A DNA stretch of 64,000 nucleotides from Cheilinus undulatus (taxonomy: Eukaryota > Chordata > Actinopteri > Labriformes > Labridae): NCBI RefSeq assembly GCF_018320785.1, contig NC_054885.1:3732921-3796920 (forward strand). The letters are read 5' to 3'. Numbering within the stretch: position 1 is the first letter of the stretch; each line of letters opens with the position of its first letter. The notes under the pieces were generated by a model. That model made no database searches. It was not told the DNA's origin and saw nothing but the letters and a program-made list of their open reading frames with translations. A program made the translations under genes and the position numbers. This document shows, in pieces, positions 46,401 to 64,000 of the stretch.

Positions 46401-47327
46401 GATTCATTTCTGACTTCTCAGAGAAGCCCAGTGAGCCGGCTCAAATTTGGGTATAAAAAGGTGAATTCAGTTTGAAATTCCTCATTCCTGTTCAAAATGG
46501 TAAAACATGGAGAGCTCACTGAAAATGAAAGAGTCTGCATTATAGCACTTCATGATGCTGGATGGTCTCTGAGACAAATATGACAGGTGGTCTAATACAT
46601 TTGTTAAGCACTGTAAATGACTGTAACTACACATCCCTGTGTACTAAATATAGTTACTATGCTTAAAGATTCATTTTGTGATACAAAAGGGAGGAAAACA
46701 AGAATTAAAGAATAGCTACATTTGATTTAAATAGTACTCACTGCAGAGCTTTTTAACCGAGCAGTTATTAGTCTGTAAAATGTGCCAAACTCTCTCTGAT
46801 GTTCAGGGTTTTATAAATGAGGCAGAGGACGTGCCATCCTCAGTCACAAACACTTACAAGCAACTTTGGGTATTCTAATAATAATAGAGATGCGAAACTC
46901 AACCAGTGCAACCACTGTAAGATGGAACTCTTCATTAAAACATGTCTGAGTCTGGTAAAGGACTAGGAAATGAGGCAGTGGTGGCCACTACTGAATTTTG
47001 AAGGCAAGAAAAACCTAATAGATAAAAAGTAAAGCTGGATTGTTACTATTTTGATTTTCATCACACAAATTTGTGACGTAGTCAAAAAAGATAAACCTAT
47101 AATGGAATTAAAACATAATAACTGTAGTGTAATAGCTCAGATACCTTTGAATATTTCTGTATTTGATGAATTATACATTTTGAAATGTTTTCTTACTCCA
47201 ACTCCATCAGAATATTGACATCTTTATATGAAATATGTACTTTCTTACTCACTCTTAAGACAAAAAGCTCAGAAAATGACTTAAAGAGGGAGTTTTAAAG
47301 GTAGTATTAAAGCTCAGACTTACCCAT
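37445..47327 (-). CDS. SLC18-family vesicular amine transporter-like (VMAT/VAChT type), 15 coding exons, 455 aa
   Basis: Exons (minus): 47324-47327, 45562-45663, 42935-43178, 42628-42686, 42271-42354, 42069-42161, 41591-41680, 41440-41483, 41201-41261, 41001-41096, 40813-40894, 38103-38154, 37906-37969, 37702-37821, 37445-37617. All phases agree. It is a proton-coupled MFS antiporter expected to load amines into vesicles. Residues matching essential VMAT charges are present: D28 in VFLDHMLL (TM1), K100 in [11 protein letters not shown] (TM2), R151 in ARSVQGVG (TM4), E274 in [11 protein letters not shown] (TM7), D362 in VVDSSIMP (TM10), D389 in [11 protein letters not shown] (TM11). The first luminal loop is short, with three N-glycosylation sequons (N53, N64, N78). 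The cytosolic C-tail is short (after [12 protein letters not shown]). It is about 60 residues shorter than VMAT1/2. The multi-exon structure argues against the intronless VAChT gene. VMAT1, VMAT2 or a fish-specific paralogue cannot be separated here; the substrate is unknown. Confidence 0.9.
38646..38681. mobile_element. Tiny hAT left-end fragment in an intron
   Basis: AGGGCTGGGCAGTTAATCC and AATTGC match the terminus of the family at 61709-62153. Confidence 0.4.
38691..38852. mobile_element. hAT left end (CAGTGGTTTTCA type), interrupted by another hAT
   Basis: Starts CAGTGGTTTTCAGACC with the CCTAAGGCACACC motif of a common hAT. The element at 38853-40194 has inserted into it, and the short-motif array at 40195-40700 continues beyond. 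Confidence 0.55.
38845..40202. mobile_element. Complete hAT with 8-bp target duplication TCATGGAG, intronic
   Basis: The element is 38853-40194 (1342 bp), with ends TAGGAATGGGCGATAT / ATATCGCCCATCCCTA and perfect TCATGGAG octamers on both sides (38845-38852, 40195-40202). No transposase frame recognised. An AT-rich imperfect palindrome is at about 39990-40050. Confidence 0.9.
40195..40700. repeat. Purine-rich short-motif array (GGCAAAAATGGG type), intronic
   Basis: Degenerate units GGCAAAAGTGGGCAAAAATG, AAAGTGGC and AAAAATGGG repeat across about 500 bp, on the same motif as 6865-7500. Frames on both strands are stop-poor artefacts of the repeat. Confidence 0.8.
44885..45000. mobile_element. 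hAT left-end fragment in a SLC18-like intron
   Basis: CAGTGGTGGGAAACTACAAC followed by TGTGGCTCTTAAG is a hAT-like end. The partner end is not identified. Confidence 0.35.
45950..46125. repeat. Common fish MITE fragment (GACTAAAAC-rich)
   Basis: GTCAATTTTGTTGACTAAAA with repeated GACTAAAA / GACAAAAACTA units, a pattern I recognise from a frequent fish repeat. It is followed directly by the SINE fragment. Confidence 0.45.
46203..46310 (+). mobile_element. tRNA-derived SINE, truncated
   Basis: Head with GTAGTTGAGTGGTTAAGGC (A box) and GGTTCGAATCC (B box), then TGTCTCTCCCC. It is broken off by the Tc1 derivative that follows. Same family as 28040-28240. Confidence 0.75.
46314..46617 (+). mobile_element. 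Tc1-like deletion derivative with a 28-codon transposase start
   Basis: Includes the GTATAAAAAGGTGAATTC leader, then a start codon at 46498. The 28-codon frame begins [18 protein letters not shown] and ends in SLRQI and TGA, where the sequence jumps to the 3' end (GGTCTAATACATTTG, CACTG followed by TA). Sister of 4564-5668. Confidence 0.75.
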
Positions 47328-47339
47328 ATTTGCATTTAG

Positions 47340-47900
47340 TAGTGAGCCGTCGTTCAGCTGTGATGTGATAAGCTCCTTCAGCTGTCAAGTGAGTTTAGTC
47401 TGCCAGCAAACAGAGAAATGCTGCAAGGTTTATGATTCATGCTTCTCCTTATCCTGGTATGTGGTTATTAGAACAACATTGACTTTACAGCATTAATTCA
47501 ACAGTTTTAGCATGCTTAAAAGGCAAGAACTAGGACACGCAAGGTAGTACCTTAGCTGTGAGAAAATATTTGCATCTCAGGAGTTATCAGATGTAACAGA
47601 CAGGAGGCTACTGGATACATTTCCCTATACAATAAATGCAAATTATGGCAAGCATGAAGCAATTCAGTACAGATATGTTTTCTGTGTATTTGTTGTGTGT
47701 GTATGATTATATATTTACAAGGGTTACATTTTATGCGTTAGAATTGGGGTTTATTTTGTTTGTACATGTGTTTGATTTTTGTGGATGTTAAGGCAAAGCT
47801 TGGGGGAAGAAGGTTCCTGGTTTGGGTGTCTGAGGATTTCATCTCTTTTTTTGTGAAGGGTAGTGAAGGGTAGCCAAGTCTGAGGCCATGGTTCTTTATA
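47340..47900. other. Upstream region of the SLC18-like gene; no other gene seen
   Basis: Holds the 5' UTR and presumably the promoter of the SLC18-like gene. The transcription start cannot be placed. No TATA box at a convincing position. Confidence 0.4.
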
Positions 47901-47904
47901 TTAA

Positions 47905-49333
<1,429 letters not shown>

Positions 49334-50091
49334 TGTATAGCAGAGTCTTGTTTACCAGTGAGGGTGAAACTGATGGACAGAATGAGAGCCTATCACAGCC
49401 TGATCTAAAACTCTTGCACAGTTGAATGAATTCCTGGCAAGTCTGAAATTTTGATCCCAGTGCAGTAAGCATGACTCACATGTACTTTGGTATTGTCTGT
49501 AGATGTGAATGCAGCCATGCTCGTGTGCAGTGTACATGTTGGTGAAATAAGTTAAAAATTTAATTCTAAACATCTCCTGTCTCTTTAAAAACCCTTGTAT
49601 CTGTGCAGCACAGGCCTTTCCATGTGACTTAAACAGATGTCGACTCAGAGCATGAACTAATATCACCCAGCTGATGGTACAAATTGGGTACCATAGTTGC
49701 TTCTTCTTTTTTCTTCTTGGCAGATGTGCAAACCAACTTTATCCAAACTGTCACCTGCGGTATTGAAAAATGTACATACACAATGTTAGTGTTCTTGGGA
49801 ATACATGCAACTTATGGGGAGGGCAGTCATGCTTGGGTGTGGTATGAAACAATCATGAAAATGCTCTTAGTAGACAGGATCCCAAGCAGCACCTTTCTGC
49901 TTTGTCAGTGTTGTAACAACCATCTTTCTGCTTGCTAGTAACCAACAACTTCAGTTTCTTTCTGTTGACTTCAAATTCAGTCCATCAGAGTTTCCAGGTA
50001 AAATTTGAAAAGTTCGACAGGTTCAACCCATGAAGTGTGAGCGCATAATTCGTAAGCAGTAGTGCTTTATAAACAGTTCACTTGTACATTT

Positions 50092-50689
50092 TGAGTTGCA
50101 GTGTTGGGGTAATGTGCTGCGATGTCACGCTAAGGGCTAGTTTTACAGTTCCAGTACTCTGTCATTGGTTAACTTTTTCACAAAAGTAATCTGTTATTGG
50201 GAGAAAATCTCCCAGTAATTTTCTCTTTTCTGACCTCATTAAATAAAGAAAGAAAAAAGAAGCCCCAGGAAGCATCCAGGAAGCATTGGCACCATTTCTG
50301 ATTCTTTCCTTCCTGTTAGCACTAAGTGACAAAGTGGAAAGTAAACACTGCTCTGTCAGTACATGTGTGCAGTGTCTTATTGAACTTGTGACATGGCCCA
50401 GTGGATGGCATTATACTAAGAGAAGCAAAAGTTTAACATCTAATCAGGATGGTATCAGGCTGCAGTTACAGATTATACATTAGGCTGTTGAATGACAGTA
50501 GAGCACTTTGAAAAGCAGACGTGTCGTTGGCTATGTGCCGGTTCAATAACCATCAAGTGGAAATAGTGGTGTAAAGGTTTTAATAGTTGGTTAAACAAAA
50601 GTACTCTAATGCATTACTTCTCTCAGTAGGTAACACAGTAATCTAACAGGTTAGTTTTTAAAGTGACAATATCCAACACTGTGAGTTGA
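50092..50689. mobile_element. hAT MITE with CAGTGTTGG ends
   Basis: The element is about 50099-50681, with ends CAGTGTTGG / CCAACACTG and flanks TGAGTTGC / TGAGTTGA that match at 7 of 8. Confidence 0.7.
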
Positions 50690-51300
50690 CATCCTTCTAC
50701 ATTTATGCATTTATACAATGCGTGCCTGCCTTAGACATATGTTGAAGAGCACAGATAGTATTGAGGCCACGTTGCATCCAAAGATGCCAGATTATCACTG
50801 TCATCCGATACAGACGCCGCCTAGTGACTTTGTTAATGATTGAACAATAGGCCACATCAGAGAGTACGGTCTAGACCTGCCCTCTTTTTCCATTTGTCTG
50901 GAGATAACATTGGTTTTTAACTGCTGCTGTGCAAACAAAGATGGATTGATCGTCTCTGCCATTTCTCTGAAAAACAAATTGACACTAACGCAGGTTAATG
51001 ATGCTGCTGTTGGAGGATGGCACTGCAGAACAGTAGAATTAACCACTGGTTGATCTAAAGCTAGGAACAAAAAATAGCTTGACAAGCACAATAAAGCTCA
51101 ACAGTGTCTGCCCACTTCCTCTGTAGCTCTGGTGGGCCTTACTAAACTGAGCATTTATTCCTTTTAAAACACTGCTACCATAGATAGCCATGTTTTCTCT
51201 ATTACTATTACTTCACCAAAAGTTGTACCCACAATCATAGCTGTAGTAGGAATAAGGAGGATATGCATACAGAATTTTTTTAGGTGTAGTTTCTTGTAAC
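50690..51300. other. No gene recognised
   Basis: Frame 50801-51091 on the minus strand has no family signature. Probably old repeat. Confidence 0.4.
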
Positions 51301-51950
51301 CCAGTAGTTCCCGAAGTGGGCCGTGGGCCCCTCCAGGGGGGTGCAAGGTCATGATAGGGGGGGCACAGCATGGCAAGGCTAAGCAACACAAGTTGATGAC
51401 TTCAGCACTGCAGAATAGGAGCAGTTCATTGATGTCACCTCAGATTCAACAATGCCATTTAGAGCTGCCACATTCTTTTCCTTTTGCATCACCTTCCTGT
51501 ATGAGATAGTTGTTTTTTTTTTTACTGTTGCTGCAATTAAGACAAGAAACTAAATAAATAAATAATAAATTAATAAAAGAAAATTAAAGCTGGACACTGA
51601 AAATGGCCTGAGATTGTCAGTTTCACTATTGCAACCAAGACTTAAGAGATCTGTAGCACCAAAAAAGCCCACAGCAGTCCCTGAAATGATGAAGACTTGT
51701 AAATTTTGAAGATGTTTGTTAAGTTTGTATTTTCAGCGTACATCCTTAAAGAGTGAGAATTTTATGTTGTTGTAAATTCTAAAAAAAAAAAGAAAAGGAA
51801 AAAAAGAGGGATTTGTGTGCAGAAGTTGTGAATGTTGGTGTGTTTGTCATACATTTACAGTTTATTACATGTTGATATAAATGGTGTGTGTGTGTGTGTG
51901 TGTGCGTGTGGAGGGTGGGCACATAATAAAGTTTGGGACCTGTGTAACCT
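51295..51950. mobile_element. hAT element with near-complete target duplication
   Basis: Ends CAGTAGTTCCCGAAGTGG (51302) and AAGTTTGGGACCTG (51942). Flanks TGTAACCC / TGTAACCT match at 7 of 8. Inside is a (TG)n run at 51882-51905. Confidence 0.7.
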
Positions 51951-52287
51951 AATCTTAATGTACAAAGAAATGTTTTATATCATTTAATTCATTCACATTT
52001 GTTTAAAAATATTCATGCATTATATGAAGTTTGCTATTTATTTTAACATTTATTTTTAGACATTTTGAACCATTTTTTGCAGTGTGTACATTATATTTTT
52101 TATTTGAAAGTTTTGTTCTTTTTAGCTTATTTCAAGTGTATTTTTTTCTCATCTTAGGCCTTTTATATATTTATTAACAAGAAATTACTTTGTCTTGGCA
52201 ATATTAACCCCCTAAGGCCCGATAACTCAAATAATAGCCAGAAAATTCTAATTGGAACTTATATATTCATGTACTTATATTGAAATA

Positions 52288-52312
52288 AAAAATAAATAAA
52301 TAAATAAATAAA
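52288..52312. repeat. (AAAT)n microsatellite
   Basis: Tandem AAAT/AATA units. Confidence 0.85.
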
Positions 52313-52559
52313 ATTGCCATAAAGATAATTCTGATTTTTTGGATCACATTTGATACATTAGGCATTTTTGGAGACCAATAATCTGCTGGAAGACATTTTT
52401 ATCATTTATTAGATGGTATTCAAAAGGTTTTTTTCTATTGATCATGTTGATGAGATAAAGGTCTCAGAAAAGTGTGTATCAAATATGATACAATAGGCTT
52501 TAAAGGGTTAATATTAGATCACAAAGTTTGTTCAGTCACATTCAAGTTCTTTTTTTTTT

Positions 52560-52665
52560 TTTTTTTAAAGTCCTGTCCTTCCCAAACATTTCTATGGGAG
52601 GTTACCTAGAAGTATGTTAAATATATCCATGCAATAGATAGAGGAAACAGTCTATCCAGTGTCTT
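52560..52665. repeat. Dispersed repeat fragment related to 14030-14130
   Basis: AAGTCCTGTCCTTCCCAAAC, TATGGGAGGTTACC and GAAACAGTCTATCC match the segment at 14.04-14.13 kb. Confidence 0.5.
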
Positions 52666-52669
52666 GGGC

Positions 52670-53279
52670 CAGGGGTGTCCAAACTATGGCCCGGGGGCCA
52701 AATGCAGCCAGTGGTCCAAATTTGATCAGCCTGCAGCAAATTCTAGAAATCAAAAGAAATATGGCCTAGTACTTTTCTGTACATGGCAAAAATATTGGCA
52801 ATTAAATAATATCTTTTTCCTGACGAGTTTCAGCAGTAAATAGCAGTACCAGTAATATTCCAGGAGCGGAGCCAGAGGCTAAACAAGACCCCCAGAAATC
52901 TGGAAATGATTGTCTATTTGCCTTGTCAGCCATTACATCCGTTGTTTAGCGTTAATTCAGGCAGGCCACAGAGTCAAGCTCTGCCCTGATCAGCTTATGT
53001 AGCGCAAGCCCTCATCAGCTGACAGCCAGCTGGTTTGGTCTTAGCACGCTATTGGCTGATCACACTCATGCTGCCTTATTTAAACTGCTCTTGCCTGGCC
53101 AAGCTCTGCTGTGCTGTATGTGAGCTGCTCTTGCAACTCTCCTCCACCCCAGCTCCTCCTTTATTCTGCTTCTGACTTAAACAATGTCATTTACCTTGTC
53201 TTGTGGATATTAAAGTGGCCCCGACGTCCTTATGTATTTCTGTATGTGGCCCTCAGTGGAGAAAGGTTGGACCCCCCGT
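52670..53279. mobile_element. hAT element, relative of 27392-27879
   Basis: Starts CAGGGGTGTCCAAACTATGG. The opposite end, GTGGCCCTCAGTGGAGAAAG followed by GTTGGACCCCCC, is diverged. No clear target duplication. Confidence 0.65.
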
Positions 53280-54686
53280 CATCCTGTGGCAACTCAAAAC
53301 ACAAATCTAAATTCCACATTTTTAAAGTAAATCATGTAACACCAAAATCACACATGCATGAGTATAGACAGAATCATACTTCTTTATTAAACTCCCTGTG
53401 TTTTATTTTTATGGGGTTTAACCCTCTGTACATTAAAAAGGACAACAGTGAGAATGATTGGTACCTGACAGAGAACGCTGTAGTGAGGCAGTGATCGTGT
53501 AAACACACTTTGACATTAAACGGTGCTTCCTATAAAAACTGAAGTCAGTTTGAACATTTTGAGACACATTTTGGCAGCATCTAACATCTCCATAGATAGA
53601 ACCGTGACATAATCTACATGTGGACATCACCGGGTGGAGAAAGTGTTTTTATCTTGCTTTGGTTGAAAGTGTTCACCAACAGGCTAACATTTTATCACTT
53701 TAAAGAAAAGGTTTCACAGTTTGTTGAAGTTGCATCTAAAACAAACCAAATACAGCCTTTTCGTAAAGATGAAGGTGCATAGGAACACGTGGACATACAT
53801 TTACCTCGAGCTAGAGACCAAAGAAGAAACCAGAGATCTTCACAGTTGAACTGGTGAAATATAGAATATACACATTAGGAAAATATCTTCTGTTATCAGC
53901 CCGTCTGAGTCTGAAACCTCTCACAACCTCCTTTATATTTACAATAATTTACACGTAATGACTCTGCATTCTGTACATGGACTTTTATGCAGAAAGAAAT
54001 GCTTGCTTTAAGAGGAATCCTTCTCACTGAAGCATCCTGCACCCATTTCACACATGCACTCTTAAAAATGACCCGGTGATGCTGCATGTTATGAACAAGT
54101 TCTCTTTATCTGTTTAACAGAAATTAATGTGCCAGTCCCTATAAGAAGTCCACTTATTGTCCAGACGAGCTGAGTTTTTAACACAGTAGGTGAATTATCC
54201 AGGGCCATTATCTGCTGCTGCTCACATTGCATAGAGTTTTACTGCTTTCCTTTCTTTTAGTTCCTTTCTTGAGTTTGTATTGCGGCTTTTAGATGCAAAG
54301 ATATTAAAGCAGAAACAATCCACCCTCCTCTCCTCGTGCACGCTCCACCTCTCCAAAACTAGAGTATCTTCAGTAGTAAAGGACAAATCTCCTGCTGTGT
54401 CATTGTCTGGAGTTCCAACATAAACATCTTTAGATCCACACATGCCGCACATAATGAGGCTCTTGGGCATTAAAAACGTGATCTTGTGTTGTTTCCTTAA
54501 AAGTTTAACACCATGATGTCTGAGCAGTAGTCAGTCTCACAGCATGGTTATTTGCTTCATTCATCCTTGTGTAAATAAAGTCATATTGTCTCTTATTGGT
54601 GCAGTTTTTCTCTCTACAATGTCTGCAGTTTCCTTGCAGGACCACAGGGTGGCACTGTGAGTAGAAAACATGCAGATGTTGGAGCT
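53280..54686 (-). other. 3' UTR / downstream region of rara
   Basis: No other gene seen. Minus-strand AATAAA signals (plus TTTATT at 53383-53388 and TTTTATT at about 53401) could end a 3' UTR of about 1.3 kb. The exact site is not determined. Confidence 0.4.
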
Positions 54687-60074
<5,388 letters not shown>

Positions 60075-61708
60075 CTGCAGAGAAAACAACATCAGAGGGA
60101 TTTACATCCAAACAGAGACTGGAGAGACACATTTTAAAAAGGATTTTATTGAACCTTTTACAGGCCTTTGTCCTGATTTCATAGGCATGTATGACCAGAT
60201 TTTGGTATTAAAAATTTCTGTTTATGGACCTTTTGCGTGTCGTGTCACAACCTGTGCAATCCTGGACAGCTAAAGGGGCTTTGAGGGGATTTGGGGCAAG
60301 CTTAGGAAAACTTACAATGTGCCTGTGAGATGCCTGCAAATCATTTTATGACAGTTAAACAGCATATTCCACAACAACATCTCATTTACAACAGAAGAAC
60401 TGAATGGGCTGATGTTAATGCTTGTGAATGCTGGTGTTACGGCTGCAAATGTAACCCAGAGGGATAGTGTGCATTTCATTTGCACCAAAAGTATAGACCA
60501 TGGGTGAAATATAAAGAGCTGTACAACAGTCTGCTGCCCTCTGAGGTGTACATTAGTGGCTGGCTAACTTCTTAGCAGGGTCAAAGTGCAGAAAGTCCCA
60601 AAGTAGCAAGGTCAAAGGGTCATATCACCACCTAGCAGCATGGTGGGAGGGGCTAATCCTTTAAAAAAAAAACTTGGAGAGTAGTTGGTCAAAGGTTCTG
60701 TGATAAAATCCCTGCAGGTTAATCAATGCTATAAAACATATGATATAGTCGGTGTGCACATGCTTCTGTAGAGGAGTAAACTACATAATCTGAGCTTGAC
60801 AAGCAACCATTCTATCAAGCCATGATTCTTCACCATCAGTGGAGCCAGTTAGTGAATTAAAGTCTTGCTGAAGCAGGTCAGGAAAAATGCAAAAACATCA
60901 CTCCCACTAAGAAAAGCCACCATTGTTTACGGACTTACGGTTGCTCTAAATAAACCATGCATGTATCCTCAAACGACGCTGATACGCCCATCCTTTCTCA
61001 GACTGGGCATCATCGTTTCAGGTTTGAGCTTTGCAAGATTACAGAATGGGAACAGGGCACAGGTGTTCATGCATTAAGGACCTTGCTGAAGAGCCCACAC
61101 TGGATACTGATGGAGTCCTGACCAGGAATTGCACCCCTGACCTCCTGTGCTCAAGTCAGCAGTGTAAACCACAGAGACATTCATCCTTTCATTCATTAGT
61201 AATCACTCACTCACGTGTCTCTCTTTTCCTGCACCGTTTCCTGCTCTGGTAATCAGCTGGTATGGGCGTCTACTCACTTAAGCCCTGAGCCAATCCCTTT
61301 CAGCCACGACCTCTCTCTCAATCCAATCGCTCTGCAGCTGTCATATTTTTAAATCTGTCCTCCACCCAAGTCACCTCCATTACATCTCATCAGTGTCCAG
61401 TTCTGCTCCTCCATGCGTCCTGCATCCCTTCATCGTTACGTCCAGCATCTCATCAGTCTCTGGATCAAGCTCCTCAGAAGTCTCTTATCCCACTCTTTCC
61501 ACCACCACTACCAGTGTCTAGACCCCATAGGGGGGTATCCTATCCTGCTGTCAGCCTCACTACCCCTTCAAGTTCATAAAGACATTACAATGAGTCTATT
61601 TGCAATGTTTTACAGTTTCAAACATTGCCTAACTTGTAAAATAAATCATTGTTAAACTTGTATAAGTCTCTCCTGATTGAACTGCATACTCCCCCAGTGT
61701 CAGCATAC
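60075..61708. other. rara intron or 5' region; no exon recognised
   Basis: The upstream A/B exon must end one base into a codon before a GT donor. I found no such exon with RAR-like N-terminal sequence here. Short frames present are not credible. Confidence 0.45.
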
Positions 61709-62161
61709 TAGGGCTGAATGATTTTGGAAAATAATCCAATTGCGTTTTTTCTCCCCAATATTGCAATTGCAATTTGATATGCGGCTATTCCCTAACTTTC
61801 TTTTATTCTTAGACAGGGGCTGAACAATTCTTTAAAAGTGTCTAATTCTGATGATTTTGACTCGTATTGCAAATTAGATATTAATTATTGCATTGAAGGG
61901 TTTTTGTCATTCTTATATTTAATAAGAAAACACAAAAATGAAGAAAGTAGGATTTGCTTGTAGACTTTTCTAAAAAAATGGCACCTGAATGATTACATGA
62001 TATGTCATGCATAACATCTGCTGCAAAAAAAGTTTAAAACTGGTATTTTGAAACAAATTGCAGGTCCAAGAAATATTGCACCTTTTGCAATTTGAAAATT
62101 GCGATACGCCATATTGTGATTTAATCTCATTTTTGATAAATTGCCCAGCCCTACAGTATAC
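61701..62161. mobile_element. hAT MITE with 8-bp target duplication
   Basis: The element is 61709-62153 (445 bp), with ends TAGGGCTGAATGATTTT and GCCCAGCCCTA. Flanks CAGCATAC / CAGTATAC match at 7 of 8. Same family as 1-136. Confidence 0.85.
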
Positions 62162-62374
62162 TGGGACAAAGAAAATAGTCCAGTTAAACATCTAAACAAG
62201 CTAAAACCAACATTGTACAATCCTGGTGCCCATCCGCTGTTTAATGCTAATTTACCTTTTATTAATGTCATTAAACTCATGCGTGCGGTAACTACTGATA
62301 CACTTAAAGATTTTTTTTCTTTAGTTCATCTGTCTCCTCACATGCTTTTATTTGGCTCTGATGTTGGAATTATT

Positions 62375-62600
62375 CATTTGTGGTTATTTTTAACCACTTT
62401 CACCACTTTTTCCCCACACATTTCTGTCACTTTAAACCTACTTTTTCTGGTTTTTGCATATTTTCACCATTTTTTCAGTCACATTTTGCCCAGATTTGCT
62501 TTTTTGCCCATTTCTGCAACATCTTTTTTTTTGCAACTTTAGCTTACTTTAGCTGCTTTTGCCATTTTTTGCTGCTTTTCACCCATTTTGACACATAAGT
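62375..62600. repeat. Pyrimidine-rich short-motif array (TTTTTGCC.CATTT type)
   Basis: Units CACTTTTTCCCCAC, TTTTTGCCCATTTCTGC, GCTGCTTTTGCC and CACCCATTTTG repeat. Fourth location of the motif family also seen at 5.9-6.7, 6.9-7.5 and 40.2-40.7 kb. Confidence 0.65.
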
Positions 62601-64000
62601 TAAAATGTCATCTGACTAAACGAAGTGTTAAAGTTAAACAAAATGCACAAAGACTGCATAATTGTGGCAATTGCAACACATAATAAATTCCAGGAAAAAT
62701 AGTAATCCAAGAGGTCAGTATGATTTTCCTTCCTCTCTTTATCACACATTTGTTTGGTGTGTAGAAACAATCTTATCAGCATAAACATATGATCGTAAGC
62801 CAATAACATATTTTGGCTGTTACGCGATTAATTCTTATAATCATGGTTGATCCATCATTCATTCATCTTTATTCCAATACTCCCTAAGATCTCTGAGCAC
62901 AAATACTTTCTGGCTTTCCAGCAGAGTTGGAGATCCAAAAAACTTGCTTTAATGAACCCTTAATACACACTGTTGACTTCCAAATTAATTGCCATGTTTA
63001 TCTTATGATTCCAAATATCAACCTTGATTTTAGTTGAATTAAAAAAAAAAAAAGTCCTGTCAAGTCAGCATCTAAGTTTGTGTATTTCCCCTTTGACCAC
63101 TTCTAACCACTGCTGCAGGATTTACCAATGCATTTCTGCAGCGGTGTCACGGTTCCTACAGAAGTGGGTATACTCCACTGCCTGCTCTTGAATATTTAGT
63201 TCATGTGTAAATATCTCTTTTGCATTTTCACATCAACAACCAACTTCTGCAGCTAAACTTTAGGTAATAAGGATCGTCATGATATTAAGATGAGAGAAGC
63301 AAGCGGATAGGACGTAGTGCTGCCATGTTCACATCACTTGCTTTAAATATGACCCTCCTCACTCTGCCTCTGATTGGCTTACCCCGATATTCTTAACCAA
63401 ACAATTAAGACAATAACCAGCAAATTAGAGTCAGAGTAGGGCTGGTCTTTCCTTCATATTGCATACTTGTCTGCAGACTAACAGAGTTTCTGCAGGAGCA
63501 TGATAGAGCAGGGTACAGTAGGAGCTCCACATTTACAAACACTGAGCTGTGCTGCCTGCTGAGCCCGTCCGTTACTACCTCCGAAACTGCAGCCAACCTT
63601 TGACACCCCTGCGACATTTGTATTTAAGGCAAAACGTCACCATGGTGCAAGTATCACGCCTTGTAACAGCAAAGTAAGCAATTATTGACTGAAAGAGTCA
63701 ACACTTCCAACATGGCAGCCACCATCGTTGGGCTTCAAAACAACGCTCCAGCAACTAATGGATGACATCACTGTGACTACGCCCATGTTTTGTAGTCCAT
63801 GTTCCATATAGTCTGTAACACTGTTTTCAAGAAGTCAGTGAAATAATCTTCATTGGGTAAACATTTGAAACAGAAACCTCAGTTCTGTCTAATTTTCTGT
63901 CATGTCCTTCATTTAATATGACCAGTGGGAGAATCAGACCCCAGTCAGGATCTTAACAGGGACTGAACACTTCTATCTCTCTATAATCCAGTGTCACATC
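62601..64000. other. No gene recognised; dispersed repeat piece near 63700-63830
   Basis: The piece at 63700-63830 (CAACATGGCAGCCACCATCG, GACTACGCCCATGTTTTGTA) looks like a frequent fish interspersed repeat. No exon or RNA gene was supported up to the window edge. Confidence 0.4.

Noticed and set aside
37445..47327. Reading the transporter as VAChT
   Set aside because: VAChT coding sequence is normally intronless inside the ChAT locus; here there are 15 coding exons and no ChAT exons nearby.

Overview
The window looks like nuclear DNA of a teleost fish, probably a percomorph. It holds vertebrate multi-exon genes with short GT-AG introns, and the space between them is filled with fish-type DNA transposons (hAT, Tc1-like, piggyBac-like, 9-bp-duplication MITEs), a tRNA-derived SINE and non-LTR retrotransposon pieces. 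I found no CRISPR array, rRNA gene or stand-alone tRNA gene. Species cannot be named from the sequence.

Three protein genes are clear and all lie on the minus strand, so in transcription order they run from right to left. (1) rara, retinoic acid receptor alpha, occupies 54687-60074. It is complete from the zinc-finger exon to the stop, but its N-terminal exon(s) must lie beyond the right edge. (2) A divergent SLC18 (VMAT/VAChT-type) vesicular amine transporter gene with 15 coding exons spans 37445-47327. (3) A catalytically complete ornithine-decarboxylase-like gene with 9 coding exons spans 8607-15230 and has a probable 5' UTR exon near 15.33-15.41 kb. I reconstructed the exons by reading splice signals and checking phase. 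The predicted products are 446 aa (ODC-like), 455 aa (SLC18-like) and at least 423 aa (RAR alpha). A CpG-rich stretch at 1.1-1.5 kb may be the promoter and first exon of a further minus-strand gene off the left edge.

Between the genes: 0-8 kb is repeat-rich (hAT ends, a palindromic MITE, a Tc1 derivative, a LINE tail, a hAT filled with short tandem repeats). 16-37 kb has no host gene that I can support. It carries a LINE endonuclease half, a decayed DD37E Tc1-like element and a deleted sister copy, four copies of a 475-bp MITE with 9-bp target duplications, several hATs, a SINE, a piggyBac-like element, and an uncharacterised Cys-rich (CXC-type) ORF split by a hAT with its 8-bp target duplication intact. 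47.4-54.6 kb is a patchwork of hAT and Tc1 elements. Introns of all three genes also contain transposons.

How the genes might work together: a PLP amino-acid decarboxylase lacking the C-terminal degron region of ODC, next to a same-strand vesicular amine transporter that keeps its charged transport residues, suggests an amine synthesis-plus-vesicular-loading pair. That is inference from adjacency and conserved residues; nothing in the sequence proves it. rara is a separate nuclear receptor gene.
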